A stretch of DNA of 64,000 nucleotides from Rhynchopus euleeides (lineage: Eukaryota > Euglenozoa > Diplonemea > Diplonemida > Diplonemidae): the NCBI GenBank assembly GCA_963210315.1, contig OY723246.1:620001-684000 (forward strand). Direction: 5' to 3'. The notes beneath the pieces were generated by a model. That model had not been told where the DNA came from and did no database searches. It saw only the letters and a list, made by a program, of their open reading frames with translations. Numbering within the stretch: position 1 is the stretch's first letter; every line of letters starts with the position of its first letter. The position numbers and the translations under genes are program-made. This document shows positions 1 through 9,356 of this stretch, one piece after another.

Positions 1-1
1 G

Positions 2-127
2 CACGCACACACCCAGCTGCCTGTTGGGCAGGTTAGAGGTTCCACCAGCGGGAAGCCTGGCAAAGGGCCTGGGGCAAAGCCGCCCCAGCAGCAGCAGGCG
101 CGGGATCAGGTGATTGAGTTGTTGTAG
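2..127 (+). CDS. Possible 3' end of a gene cut by the window edge
   Basis: An open frame enters from the left edge and ends at TAG 125-127. It gives 41 codons, with about 29 of 41 third positions G or C, and a Gly/Lys/Gln-rich tail that includes a QQQQ run and ends DQVIELL. No family can be recognised from such a short tail. Another + frame is also open to position 113, so the frame choice rests only on codon bias and the plausible protein ending. If real, it is the C-terminus of a gene transcribed in the same direction as the next three genes. Confidence 0.3.
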   Translation, partial: HAHTQLPVGQVRGSTSGKPGKGPGAKPPQQQQARDQVIELL

Positions 128-1820
128 AGTATGGGGGTGGAGGGGGTGGGGGTGGGTGGTTTGTGTTAGCAGAATTGGAGAAGAGTGGCACGGCAGCACA
201 GCCATGAAAAAAAATGTGATCTGCACGCGACTGGCCTCCCCCCCCAGTACAGAGGATGCACAGCTGGAGGTAGTGACTTCCTGATTTTTTGAGCAGTTTT
301 GAACATGGTCGAGAACAGCATTTGTCTTTAAACTTGCCTGTCACCCCCCCAGCGCAGAGGGGGTTGAGGTCTGGTGTGGGGCAAACATACAGAGGGGCTA
401 CCGGTTGCACAAACAAAACAAAAGAGACCCGGCAATCCTCTGTGGGTGGGGTGGGTGCGGGTGCGTCGTGCAAAAAAAAGGCATTTTTCTGCAATTCGGA
501 GTCTCCTGAGCGAAAATCAAACCCCCCCCCCCCCCCTCCCCTTTTGTATAGAATCCTGCGGGACAAGGACAGTTGCAGCAGCAGATGTGGATGCCAGGAG
601 GGCAATGCTTAGCTGCAGGAGGGGGCGGTGTGTGCCGATGATGAGTGCGTGCACAGAGGGCTCGCAGATGGGGGTCAGGGGGGTGAGAGCTGCAACCTCT
701 CCCCCCCTCCCCTCCCCCACCTGTTCGCCATGCACCTCTGCAGGGGGAGAGATGGTGTGGGTATTGTGTGGCGTGTGTATCTACACTACTACGAAGAGGC
801 CTTTGGGTCCCCTTGGGTTCAAGGGAGAGGAGAACATCCTCCACCAGCAACCTTCCCCCACCCCTCCCCTTTGGCGGATTGGTGGCAGATCACGGCCCTT
901 TGAGAGTGTTGCAACCCAAACTATCTTGTCGTACCGCGTCAAGCCACACACACCACACCGCATCCCACACAGACACTGCCTGTTCGCAGCACATCTACAC
1001 ACACAGCACGATGCCTTTCGTCGGGACTGGTCTGTTCGCGGTGCTGCTCTCGAAGAAGCGGGTCGCGTGAGGGTGGGAGAAGGCGCGTGGTGGGGTGTGC
1101 ATGCTTGCGACGGCAACGCTGCACGCCTGTGCCACGATGAAGGATGGGTGGGTGTGGCGGGTGTGGCGCACCAGCACCCAAGTGCGCAGCAGTGTGCGGT
1201 GCGCAGCACTGCCCAGCAATCCACTTCCGCCGTGCGTTTCGTTTCGTTTTGGGGAAGGGAGGTGAGGAGGGGGCGGCGTGCAGCGTGGCTGTGTGGCAGT
1301 GTGGCAGCACAGTGCAGGCCCCGCTGGATGGGCTGCAGTGCAAGTGCATGTGCAACTGCATGTGCATGTAGATGTGTATGCACGTCGTGCCGCAGCACCA
1401 TCCGGCAGTGTGCTGTGCGGTGCCTGCCTGCCCTGCCTTTGTCCTGCCGTGTCCTGTCTTCCCTTCCCTTCCCTTGTCTTGTCTTATCTTGTCCCACCAT
1501 CTTGCCTTGCCCTTGCCTTTCGGGCACAGCCGTGTGCCGGGTGTGCCCCTGTTGCGGAGCACGCCGCGGTGTCGGCACGAGCTGTGCTCTCCTGCACTTG
1601 CCCCACTGACGCCTGTGCAAACCACGATGCCGGCCGTGAGGGCTGACTTGCAACAATCCGTGCAGTACCACCCCACCCCCACCCCCACCCCTCCACCATT
1701 TCTTTGCCCCACCCACGCCCGAACCCCCACCACCCCACCACCCCCCCCTCCACCAGGGACACCCCCACTACACGTTCCCCCCCTCCCCCAACTCCACCAC
1801 CTCCCCCTACCCTATCAACT
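128..1820. other. Intergenic low-complexity DNA with 5' leader of the ITPase gene
   Basis: No gene is supported here. The stretch contains a poly-C run near 522-538, GT/GC-rich short-word repeats (about 1270-1400), a CCTTGTC-type pyrimidine repeat (about 1440-1515) and a long C-rich tract (1670-1820). Long open frames exist on both strands but consist of biased, low-complexity sequence. A pyrimidine tract ending in CAG at about 1755 is a good candidate splice (trans-splice) acceptor for the downstream gene. Confidence 0.6.
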
Positions 1821-2411
1821 ATGGCGAACCTCCCCCAGATCGTGTTCTGCACAGGGAACCAGGGCAAGCTGCGCGAGGTGAACGCCATCCTCGACGGACA
1901 CGTCAAGGTCGTCAACCGCGACGTCGACCTGCCGGAGCTGCAGGGGGAGCCCGAGGACATCGCCAAGGCAAAGGCGAAGGAGGCATGCCGTGTGCTGGGG
2001 GAGCCTGTGCTGACGGAGGACACGTCTCTCTGCTTCGAGGCCCTGGAGGGCCTCCCCGGCCCCTACATCAAGTGGTTTCTGAAGAAGCTTAAGGTGGAGG
2101 GGCTGCCTAACATGCTGGCGGCTTATGAGGACAAATCTGCCTATGCGCAATGCATCTTCGGGTTCTGCAGGCCCGGGGAGGAGCCCATCACCTTCGTCGG
2201 GCGGTGCCCAGGCAAGATCATTGCCCCGGCCGGCCCGCGCAACTTCGGGTGGGACCCCATCTTCTGCCCGGACGAGCAGGAGGGCGCGCTTTCCTTTGCG
2301 GAGATGGAGCCTGCGGAGAAGAACAAAATCTCCCACCGCGGGAGGGCCCTCGAGAAGGTTTTGGAGTACTTCTGCGAGCCCTCTTCGAAGAAGCAGCGGA
2401 CGGAGGAGTGA
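1821..2411 (+). CDS. ITPA: Inosine triphosphate pyrophosphatase (HAM1/ITPA family)
   Basis: The 196-residue product hydrolyses ITP, dITP and XTP to the monophosphates, cleaning the cytosolic nucleotide pool. The length matches the family (about 190-200 aa). Hallmarks visible are the N-terminal GNQGKLREV (substrate/phosphate loop), the EDTSLCFEALEGLPGPYIKWF motif region near residues 68-90, FGWDPIF near 142-148, and the ISHRGRAL motif (the SHR signature) near 172-179. The C-terminus is a short Lys/Glu tail (SSKKQRTEE). The start is the ATG at 1821, which begins MANLPQIVFCTGN exactly where the family begins; the frame is open upstream only through C-rich leader sequence. A CAG after a pyrimidine tract near 1755 would give a leader of about 65 nt. 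No introns are needed. This is a housekeeping gene with no functional link to its neighbours. Confidence 0.96.
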   Translation: MANLPQIVFCTGNQGKLREVNAILDGHVKVVNRDVDLPELQGEPEDIAKAKAKEACRVLGEPVLTEDTSLCFEALEGLPGPYIKWFLKKLKVEGLPNMLAAYEDKSAYAQCIFGFCRPGEEPITFVGRCPGKIIAPAGPRNFGWDPIFCPDEQEGALSFAEMEPAEKNKISHRGRALEKVLEYFCEPSSKKQRTEE

Positions 2412-3349
2412 TGATGAAGGTCTGGGGCTGGGTAGGGGATGGTGTTGGGGTGTTGTGTGCTGTGTGCTGTTAGGTGTGACACATGCCGTCGTCACAGTTT
2501 CTCCGGAGCGTGCTGCAGGGGTATGGGGGTGGGGGGGGGGGTATTAAAAGACATTGCCCAACGCGTTGTGTGTGGGGGATACGTTGAGAAGGGATTGTCG
2601 AATTGTTTTTTCTGCCGATGCTGCTGTGGGTTGTGAAGGGATGCGGCGGGTGGGGGGGTAGTGCTGGCGTGGGAGGTGACAATAATACAACTGGGGGTGT
2701 CACGCCCGGAACGGTTTTTGTTGCGAGGGGGGGGGGCGGGGACGGGGGTGTGGCGAGCTTCGAAGGCAAGCCGCTGAACAGGGTCGAGGGGGAATGGCGC
2801 GGTATAGTCTCCCCACGTTGAGGTATCCTGTTGCCCCCTGTTGTGTGCGATGTTCGGTGGAGGGTGGTGGCGGTGGTAGTGGTGTCCATGGCATACAGTC
2901 TTATTACCTCACCCTAGCCTTCGTTGTGTTGCCGGGACACCCACACCGCGTGGTTGGGCACCGCTGGGGGCAGGGGCGACGAGACTCAAAGCGTAGTCAC
3001 ACACACCCTGGCTCGGCCCCGACTCAGCCCCAACAAGCATGGTATCTCGATGCGTGAAGAGTGGCTGTGCGTCTGCGAAACTTTCCACACCACCAAAAAA
3101 AAAAACAGAACCGCACCGCGATGCAACACTTTGGTTTCTTTCCACAGCAACACACTTTCCTGCCATACTTTGCCATTATCCACGGCAACACCCACCAGCT
3201 CCAGCCTCCACCCACCCACCCACCCCCCACGCCCACAACAGCACACCTCCGACACACTCGCGCCTGCGGAGAGGGGGAGGGGTTGTGGTGGTGGCGGGGG
3301 GGCGGGGCTGGGGGGCGCGGGTGTGGGTGTGGGTGTGGCTGCCCCACCG
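2412..3349. other. Intergenic, G/C-tract rich
   Basis: No gene seen. It holds poly-G runs (about 2529-2540 and 2728-2740), an A-run near 3096-3105, and a CCACCCA-rich tract (about 3200-3235). The frame of the next gene is open from 2924, but the upstream part is low complexity and is treated as leader. Confidence 0.55.
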
Positions 3350-6300
3350 ATGCACCTCCTTGTCGCCGCCACGCTGTACGGCGAGAAGGTGAACTATGAG
3401 GTCACATTGCAGCCCGTCCACAGCGCCTCCGAGCTCCGAGCGGACCTGGAACAGGCCCTCGACGTGCCTCTGGAGCAGCGCCGCCGCGCCGTCAACAGCG
3501 GCCAGCCTGACGTGGCACGCCCCGCCGCGCTGCAGCTCCCCATCCCGCGATCGCCTTTCAGATCCTTCCGCATCCATGCGTGGGACGGGCGCAGCGGGAC
3601 ATGGGTCGAGCTGACGGACTACATCCGCCGCTTCAACGTCTCAACTGCCGGAGGCGAGATCGCGCTCCCCGCCTGGGCACAGCTATACGTCTTCCAGACG
3701 GAGTCGCTCTACCACACAGAGCTCCAGAGCGAGATTCCGCGCCCCGCCCCTCTCCCCACACAGCGGCACAACACCCCTGGCGCTGCGTCGCCACCACCGC
3801 CTCCGCCCGCCGGGGGCAGCGCGGGGGAGGGGTGTGGCGGCGGTGCCGGCACCGCCGCCTCTGCCGCACCCTCCGTCACCCGGGTGCGCCCGCTGTCCCC
3901 GACACGGCAGCAGGCGTTGGACTGCTCGCTCGCGAGGCAGCGTGGCGCGGTGGAGGTGTCACCGCAGCAGCAGCAGCAGCGCTGCCCGCCACACCCCTCA
4001 CCCTCCCCGCCGCCGCGCGGCTCTCCGGTGGCGGGGGGGTGCCACACCCACCTGCAGCAGAACCGCCCGGAGGAGCAACGCCACCACCACCACCACCCCC
4101 TCCTCCGCGAAGACGAAGGTGAGGACTGTTTTGACGAGGGAGGCGCTGCGGGCTCTGCTGGTCACCACCACCACCACCACCACCACCACCACCACCACCA
4201 CCACCACCACCACCACCACCACCACCCCCAACAACACCACAACCTCTCCCCCCCGCGAGACCCCCGCGGCGCTGCATGTGTCGGGGGGCCACGCCGCCGC
4301 CTCAGCCCAGCAGCCTCCGGTGGAACCGGGGGGACTGCCTCCCCGCCACACCCACACCCACACCCCCCACCCCCACCCCCGCCAGCGGCCGGGGCGGGTG
4401 TAGGTGGTGTGGGTGCTGCGGAGGTGGGGTCGGGGATGGCCGGGCCCCCTCCGCTTGCCCCGGCAGCCTCGCCGCCTCTGCCGCCACACCGCGCGGTGGG
4501 TGCGTCGCCGGGGCGGACGCCGCCGCACCCCCGCGTGGAGGGCTGGGGTGAGGGGGGCTGCTCCTGGCGGACCGCTCCGCATTCCGGCGGCAGGGCTGCG
4601 GAGGCGGGATGGGGCGCTGCTGAGGATGGGGGTGACGTGCTGCACGGAGGTGGTGCGCATCGGGGCACCTCCCCCAGGCGATGTAGGAGCGGTGGCGGTG
4701 TTGCTGCTGCTGCTGCTGCTGCTGTTTCACCCACCAACGACCCGGGCTGGGTGTCGGACGACGGGGAGTGGTGGGGAATGGGTGCGGCGGAGAGGCCGCC
4801 CCACAGGAGGCGCGGCACTTCGCTCCGCCGCCCCTCCAACATGCAGCGGCACAGGGCAAGCAAGGCGGGTGTTGCAGAGGGAGGGGTTGCCCCGCCGCAC
4901 CGGCCCACCCCTTCCACCCCCACGCCGCACCGCCCCTACCCTGGCAGCCCCGCGCAGGGGGTGGCAACCCCGCAACCTGCCCGGGGGTTAGGGAATGGGG
5001 ACCCGGCCCTCCCCCGCGAGTGGGAGTGTGGTGTTGGCGACGCGGAGCCCAACATGATCAGCGACCTCCTCGTCGACCTCGCCGGGGTCCCGCAGCGGGG
5101 GGGTGGGGGAGGTGGTGGTGGTGGTGGCGGCAGCATCATCTTCGACACCACCCTGTGGCTCGCAACCCTCACATCCCCCCCGGTGTCGCTCCCCCTGAAG
5201 CCTGACACGCTGACCCGGGTGTTCGACCGCATCACAGCTGTGGTGGGTTCCCCGGGGGATGGGGTCAACCCCTCCACCTCCACCCCCACCTTCTCCTCCA
5301 CCGCTCTCAACCTGGGGAACCCGGAGCTTGCGTTTCTCCACCCGCTGTGGATGCACCTCCGGAAGAGGGTTGGTGTTGTGGAGAAGAAGCAGGTCGTCGA
5401 GTCGGAGGCTGCGCAGCTCGCGGGGCTGGTGGCGGAGCAGGAGCACCGGGTGAGGGAGGTGGCAGGGCATGTGGAGAGCGCGGAGCGGGGTGCGGCGGAG
5501 GCGCGGAAGGAGCAGGCGGTGCGGCAGGCGGAGCTGTGCAAGGCGCAGGAGGCGGAGCAGGCGCAGCACGCTGCCCTGGAGGCTGCGTTGGAGTTTATCG
5601 CTGGGGAGCAGACTCTCCTGGACTCATGTCGGAGCCTCCTCTGTGACTGCGAGGAGGACGCGCGCAGCAAGGCTGCCGCCAGGCAGCGTTGCGCCGACGC
5701 GGCAGTCGCCTCCGCCAGCCGCACCTCTTCCCTCCAGGCTGAGATCGCACGCAACGAGGCGGAGGTGCACCGCCTCAACCTCACCATCGCGCAGCAAAGG
5801 GAGGAGCTCGCTGCAACCTCCGCCCGCCACGCCGCAGAGCTCGAGGAGCTGTCGCGTCTGGAGAGCCTCGCCGACGCCGCGGTGCGGCGGACCGAGGGTG
5901 TCGATGTGGAGGTGGGAAGGCAGACGGGGAAGCTCGCCGGCGCGGTGTCAGAGGAGGAGGCGCTTGTGGCGCAGCTCCGGTCGCTGGAGCAGGGTGTGGC
6001 GGAGGCGGAGCGGGTGGCGCGGGCGGCGGATGAGTGCGCCAGGGGGGCGGAGGGGCGGTGCAGCCAAGCGCGTGCTGAGCACGATGAGGTGTCCTCACTC
6101 TTCGCCCTGCTCTCAGCCTCCTCCGAAGAGCTCCGCCGTGCCGTCGCGCAGGAGGACTCGGAGCTGCTTGCGGTGTCGGAGTATCTCGAGCAGGATCTGC
6201 TGCTGCGGATGGAGAAGCATGTCCTGAAGGATCGTGTCGCTGCGGTGCGGTCCGCCACACAGCAGCAGATGCTGCGGCAGGCCTCCAGCATGCGGCGTTC

Positions 6301-6490
6301 GGCATCGGCTTCCGCCCGGTTTCACCGGGGTGGGGGTGGGGGTGGTGGCGGTGGTGCCACCGGCCTCGACCCCTCACGGTCCTGTTCCGATTCCACACAG
6401 GCCCCTCTCCTCCCAGGTGGTGGAGGGGGAGGAATCGACGCCTCCCGACACCGCCCACCCCACCTCGAGCATGTCTGGCATGAACTGTAG
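3350..6490 (+). CDS. Large coiled-coil protein with BILBO1-N-like N-terminal domain
   Basis: The product is 1046 aa. Residues 1-~125 form a compact globular segment starting MHLLVAATLYGEKVNYEV and ending with LYVFQ, a Trp/Tyr-His step (LYHTE) and QSEIP; this pattern resembles the ubiquitin-like N-terminal domain of kinetoplastid flagellar-pocket-collar protein BILBO1 and relatives (recognised by eye, inference). Residues ~130-600 are low complexity: Pro/Gly/Ser-rich, with a run of 21 His at 272-292, Gln and Ala runs and a Gly run. Residues ~680-980 are a long Glu/Ala/Arg heptad-type coiled coil, followed by a Ser/Gly-rich tail. BILBO1's EF-hands are not visible. The start at 3350 was chosen because the domain begins there and upstream in-frame sequence is repetitive leader. 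A role as a cytoskeletal or basal-body/flagellar-pocket scaffold is inferred. The reading frame stays open through the whole low-complexity part, supporting a functional gene. Confidence 0.85.
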   Translation: MHLLVAATLYGEKVNYEVTLQPVHSASELRADLEQALDVPLEQRRRAVNSGQPDVARPAALQLPIPRSPFRSFRIHAWDGRSGTWVELTDYIRRFNVSTAGGEIALPAWAQLYVFQTESLYHTELQSEIPRPAPLPTQRHNTPGAASPPPPPPAGGSAGEGCGGGAGTAASAAPSVTRVRPLSPTRQQALDCSLARQRGAVEVSPQQQQQRCPPHPSPSPPPRGSPVAGGCHTHLQQNRPEEQRHHHHHPLLREDEGEDCFDEGGAAGSAGHHHHHHHHHHHHHHHHHHHHHPQQHHNLSPPRDPRGAACVGGPRRRLSPAASGGTGGTASPPHPHPHPPPPPPPAAGAGVGGVGAAEVGSGMAGPPPLAPAASPPLPPHRAVGASPGRTPPHPRVEGWGEGGCSWRTAPHSGGRAAEAGWGAAEDGGDVLHGGGAHRGTSPRRCRSGGGVAAAAAAAVSPTNDPGWVSDDGEWWGMGAAERPPHRRRGTSLRRPSNMQRHRASKAGVAEGGVAPPHRPTPSTPTPHRPYPGSPAQGVATPQPARGLGNGDPALPREWECGVGDAEPNMISDLLVDLAGVPQRGGGGGGGGGGGSIIFDTTLWLATLTSPPVSLPLKPDTLTRVFDRITAVVGSPGDGVNPSTSTPTFSSTALNLGNPELAFLHPLWMHLRKRVGVVEKKQVVESEAAQLAGLVAEQEHRVREVAGHVESAERGAAEARKEQAVRQAELCKAQEAEQAQHAALEAALEFIAGEQTLLDSCRSLLCDCEEDARSKAAARQRCADAAVASASRTSSLQAEIARNEAEVHRLNLTIAQQREELAATSARHAAELEELSRLESLADAAVRRTEGVDVEVGRQTGKLAGAVSEEEALVAQLRSLEQGVAEAERVARAADECARGAEGRCSQARAEHDEVSSLFALLSASSEELRRAVAQEDSELLAVSEYLEQDLLLRMEKHVLKDRVAAVRSATQQQMLRQASSMRRSASASARFHRGGGGGGGGGATGLDPSRSCSDSTQAPLLPGGGGGGIDASRHRPPHLEHVWHEL

Positions 6491-7500
6491 TAGAGGGAGG
6501 GGGGGGTAGGGAGGGTGGGGGGGTGGGTGGTGGTGGTGGTGGTGGTAGTGTGTGACTCTCTCTCCCCCGTATCCCGGGGGTTTTTTTAGTAGTGTTCTGT
6601 TTTCTTCGCGAATTTTTTTTGCAGTGTTTTTGTTAGAATGTATACACAAAAGTGAGAAGTGTTAGTCGTGGGCAGGGGGTGGGTGTAATGGGGACGGAGG
6701 GAGGGAGGGAGGAGGGGTGGATTTAAGCTGCATGGGAACTGCTGAGAATACAGCAGGCCTTGCTCCGCCTCTCCCATCCCTCCCCCTCCTCCCCGGTGTA
6801 GATTTAAGGTTCGGCGATGCTCCCCGTGACAATACTGTGACTGTGCAGGGGGTGGGGGGGGGGGGGACCCAATTCTTGGTGGAATCACCCTTGGATCCTT
6901 TCGCGGTTTCAAGCGGGGAAGCCGTCTATCTACCTATCCCTTCAATGGATGTAAACACAATAGAAACTGTTCTTCGAAAAATCGACCCACATCGCCCTTT
7001 TGAAAGGCATGGGTAACTCAGCAAAATAAAGCGCCACGCAGAGGAGGTGGAGATTGGTGGGGTGAGTGGGTGGCAAGGGGGGGGAGAGAGTGCCATCTGA
7101 GATAGGTTCTTTGACTGTCCTGTCACCTTCACCCCCTCGCTCCCCCCCACCCCCCCCCACCCTGCTCGGGACGAATAGTGAGGAATCGCTTGCCACGCCC
7201 ACACTCCCCCACCCAACCCACCCCCCACCCCGCCCTCCCCCAGCGCTGCTGTTTAGCTTCCAAAGCTTCGGTGGGTCTGATCTGAGGTGTGGCACTCTCC
7301 CTTCGGCCTCTGCGTGATTTGCTTCTGCCGGGGACAATGCAGCTCCGATATACATCCGCCACACACTGACACACATCCGCAATCAACTGCTGCGCCCTCC
7401 CCCCCCCCCACCCCTCCTGCAGGAAGTCAGTCATCTGGGCCACCAGTTCCCCCGCTCATACCCACACCCCCTTCCCTTGTCCTTAGACAACCTATACATC
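6491..7500. other. Intergenic/leader with one possible upstream exon
   Basis: Low-complexity G and C runs (about 6500-6550, 6848-6866, 7075-7083, 7145-7160). A coding-like open frame at 6717-7012 (ending ...KIDPHRPFERH before a GGTAAC donor) could be an upstream exon, but its phase does not match the acceptor at 7486, so I do not join it. The tract CCCTTCCCTTGTCCTTAG ending at 7486 looks like a splice or trans-splice acceptor 14 nt before the ATG of the MIF4G gene. Confidence 0.4.
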
Positions 7501-8666
7501 ATGTGTATCTCCCGCCAATCAGGCCCGGTGCTCACACTGCCCCTGTTTACGGAAAGGCCTGCCCGCCTAGTGACACGGTCGCGGCTATCGCCGAAAGAAA
7601 AGGTATGCATCCTGTGCAGAAAGCCATCCCCCCAGCCCCCTCTCCCCAACCATAGTCGTCTACTTAACTATGCAGGCGCGTGGCCCGCCTTGGCTCTCCT
7701 TGTCTCTCTCTCCCTCACCACCACCACCACCACCTGCAGAGAAAACGCAAGCTGACCGGAATTCTGAACCGTGTGACGGAGGGGAAGATACACGAGACAG
7801 CCACAGAGCTCCTCCGGATTCTCGCCGACGCGCGGGAGCGCGAGGCCGCCTCCGCCGCAACCTCCGAGAGTGATGCCGCCACGACACCCGACGCGCCCGC
7901 CCCGTCCTACGCCCAGCTGCAGACCGAGGCAGTGGAGGCGATCTTCGAATACGCCCTGCGCCTGCCGCTCTACCGCAGGATCATGGCAGACTTCTGCGCC
8001 TCCTTCGGGGCACGCTGCGCTGCCGAGCTCCCGCCTGCCGCCCCACCCTCCCCTGCCGAGCCTGTGGAGACATCCTTCCTGGCGGAGCTCTCGGCACTGG
8101 GGGAGCACCACGTGCAGCAGCTGCTGGTTGAGGCGGGCGCCGAGGCGCCAGCGCAGGATCTGCCGCAGGCCGCGTCGTCATCGCAGTGCAGTGCGGGGCC
8201 CCGCTTCATGCGGCTGAAGGGCATCCTGCACTTCATGGCGGAGCTGTGTGTGGCAGGGTGTTGCGACAGCGGCAGCATCGTGCAGTGGTGCGGTGTGCTG
8301 CTGCATGCCTGCACGGAGCGCAGCGCGCCTGCATCCCGCGCGCATTATGTGGAGGCAGTCCTGCTGCTTCTGAAGACGGCAGGCCGCCACCTCGACAGCG
8401 GGGAGGGCGGCTGGCGCCCCCTCATGGACGACTACATCGCGACGCTCAGGGGCTTCGCCGACCCTCGCTTCGTCGGGGGCAGCACCGCCTGCGTGTCAGC
8501 CAAGGAGGGCCACGGTGGGGCACAGTGGCACCTCACGTCCCGTCTCAGCTTCCTGGTTCTCGATATCCTGGAGCTCCGGGAGAACGGGTGGGCCCCGAAG
8601 AAGTGCGGCACCCGCGGCGGGGCCAGGAACGGCATCGCCTCGCAATCCCCCCTCTACGTCGCGTAG
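7501..8666 (+). CDS. MIF4G-domain protein, eIF4G type (two exons)
   Basis: I read exon 1 as 7501-7602 and exon 2 as 7740-8666, giving 342 aa. The splice joins ...RLSPKEK to RKRKLTGILNRVTEGKI without shifting frame. Residues ~35-325 form a MIF4G HEAT-repeat domain: the opening resembles the eIF4G signature (R-K-x-R-x-ILNKLTPEK), and the end, LVLDILELRENGWAPKK, matches the conserved C-terminal helix (D-x-x-x-LR-x-x-x-W-x-P). eIF4G scaffolds bind eIF4A through this domain and eIF4E through a short upstream motif; no clear YxxxxL-type eIF4E motif is visible. The short size suggests a compact eIF4G isoform or a MIF4G adaptor (PAIP1/CTIF-like). The ATG at 7501 lies 14 nt after a good acceptor; extra 5' exons remain possible. 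Confidence 0.8.
7603..7739 (+). other. Cis-spliced intron, 137 bp, phase 0
   Basis: The donor is AAAG/GTATGC and the acceptor is CACCTGCAG, preceded by a CT- and CCA-rich tract. The flanking exons are in different genomic frames and join in phase 0 exactly where the MIF4G homology begins. The sequence between them is stop-free in the downstream frame, so retention would insert a CT/CAC-encoded stretch containing a His run. Confidence 0.7.
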
Positions 8667-9087
8667 CGCCGTAGTAGCGGGTGTTGGGGGGTTGCCCTGT
8701 GCCCCCCTCCCCCCCCCCTCTGTACGCTGCCTCCCATCGACGGGGCTGCTTCTGCAGTCTTCGAAGTAGGGTCTTTGTGGTAGGGCAGCGCGGGTGGGCG
8801 GGGCGGGGGGGGGTGCGATGTGTGCTTCTGTCCGGGACAAAAAAAATTCACATATCCCTCATCCAGCGCAGGTCGGTATCAGGGAGCTCTTATCTCAAAG
8901 CCCGATGCGCCCTGCCGCACCCCCACACGCCATCCCGTGGTGCACTCCCCCCATACGGAGCAGTCTCGCGGTTGCCACGGGGTGGATGGGGGGGTGGGAG
9001 GGTGAACAAAACTTCTCAAATGGGGTGGGGAGGTTTTTTTTTTCCAGAAGATATTCAGAGGGGGTGTGCTTTCATTCGAAAAAGAAT
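8667..9087. other. Intergenic, no gene seen
   Basis: Poly-C (about 8703-8718) and G-rich tracts, an A-run near 8839-8846 and a T-run near 9033-9042. This is the 3' side of the MIF4G gene; no recognisable polyadenylation signal was assigned. Confidence 0.5.
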
Positions 9088-9196
9088 ACTATGGGGGTCT
9101 TCGCTGGTCGACAAACTTCGTCAGTTTTCAGCCAATTCAACAGGAAATGCGCCAAAATGCACTGACGACCACCCCGTAGCGAAGACCCCCTATAGT
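9088..9196. mobile_element. 109 bp MITE-like hairpin element
   Basis: Terminal inverted repeats of about 18 bp: left ACTATGGGGGTCTTCGCT (9088-9105), right AGCGAAGACCCCCTATAGT (9178-9196). The interior is unrelated. The core word GGGGGTCTTCGCT recurs at 21874, 43019 and (inverted) 45244, always at edges of inverted-repeat elements, so it is probably a shared terminal motif. Confidence 0.65.
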
Positions 9197-9356
9197 GTAG
9201 TTAGCAGGGGGGCACGTCACAATCCTATTCTCTCTTTTTTGCGCAAAGTGCTGTTTATGGGAGGTTATTCCTTGTTGTCTGGTGTGTGTGTGTGTGTGGT
9301 GACCACGTTTTGTGTGGGGAGATCCTGCGCGGATCATTGCCCACCCCCGCCCACTT
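9197..9356. other. Short spacer, 3' side of the RNase H gene
   Basis: Contains a (GT)n run around 9282-9298. No gene. Confidence 0.5.

Noticed and set aside
374..1733. Long open frames on both strands (411, 311 and 264 codons)
   Set aside because: They overlap on opposite strands, consist of GT/GC or Pro/Arg/His low-complexity sequence, lack domains and follow the base-composition bias of the region.
6717..7012. Upstream exon of the MIF4G gene
   Set aside because: The candidate donor (GGTAAC) leaves phase 2, whereas the acceptor at 7486 needs phase 1 (if it is a cis acceptor); joining would break the frame.
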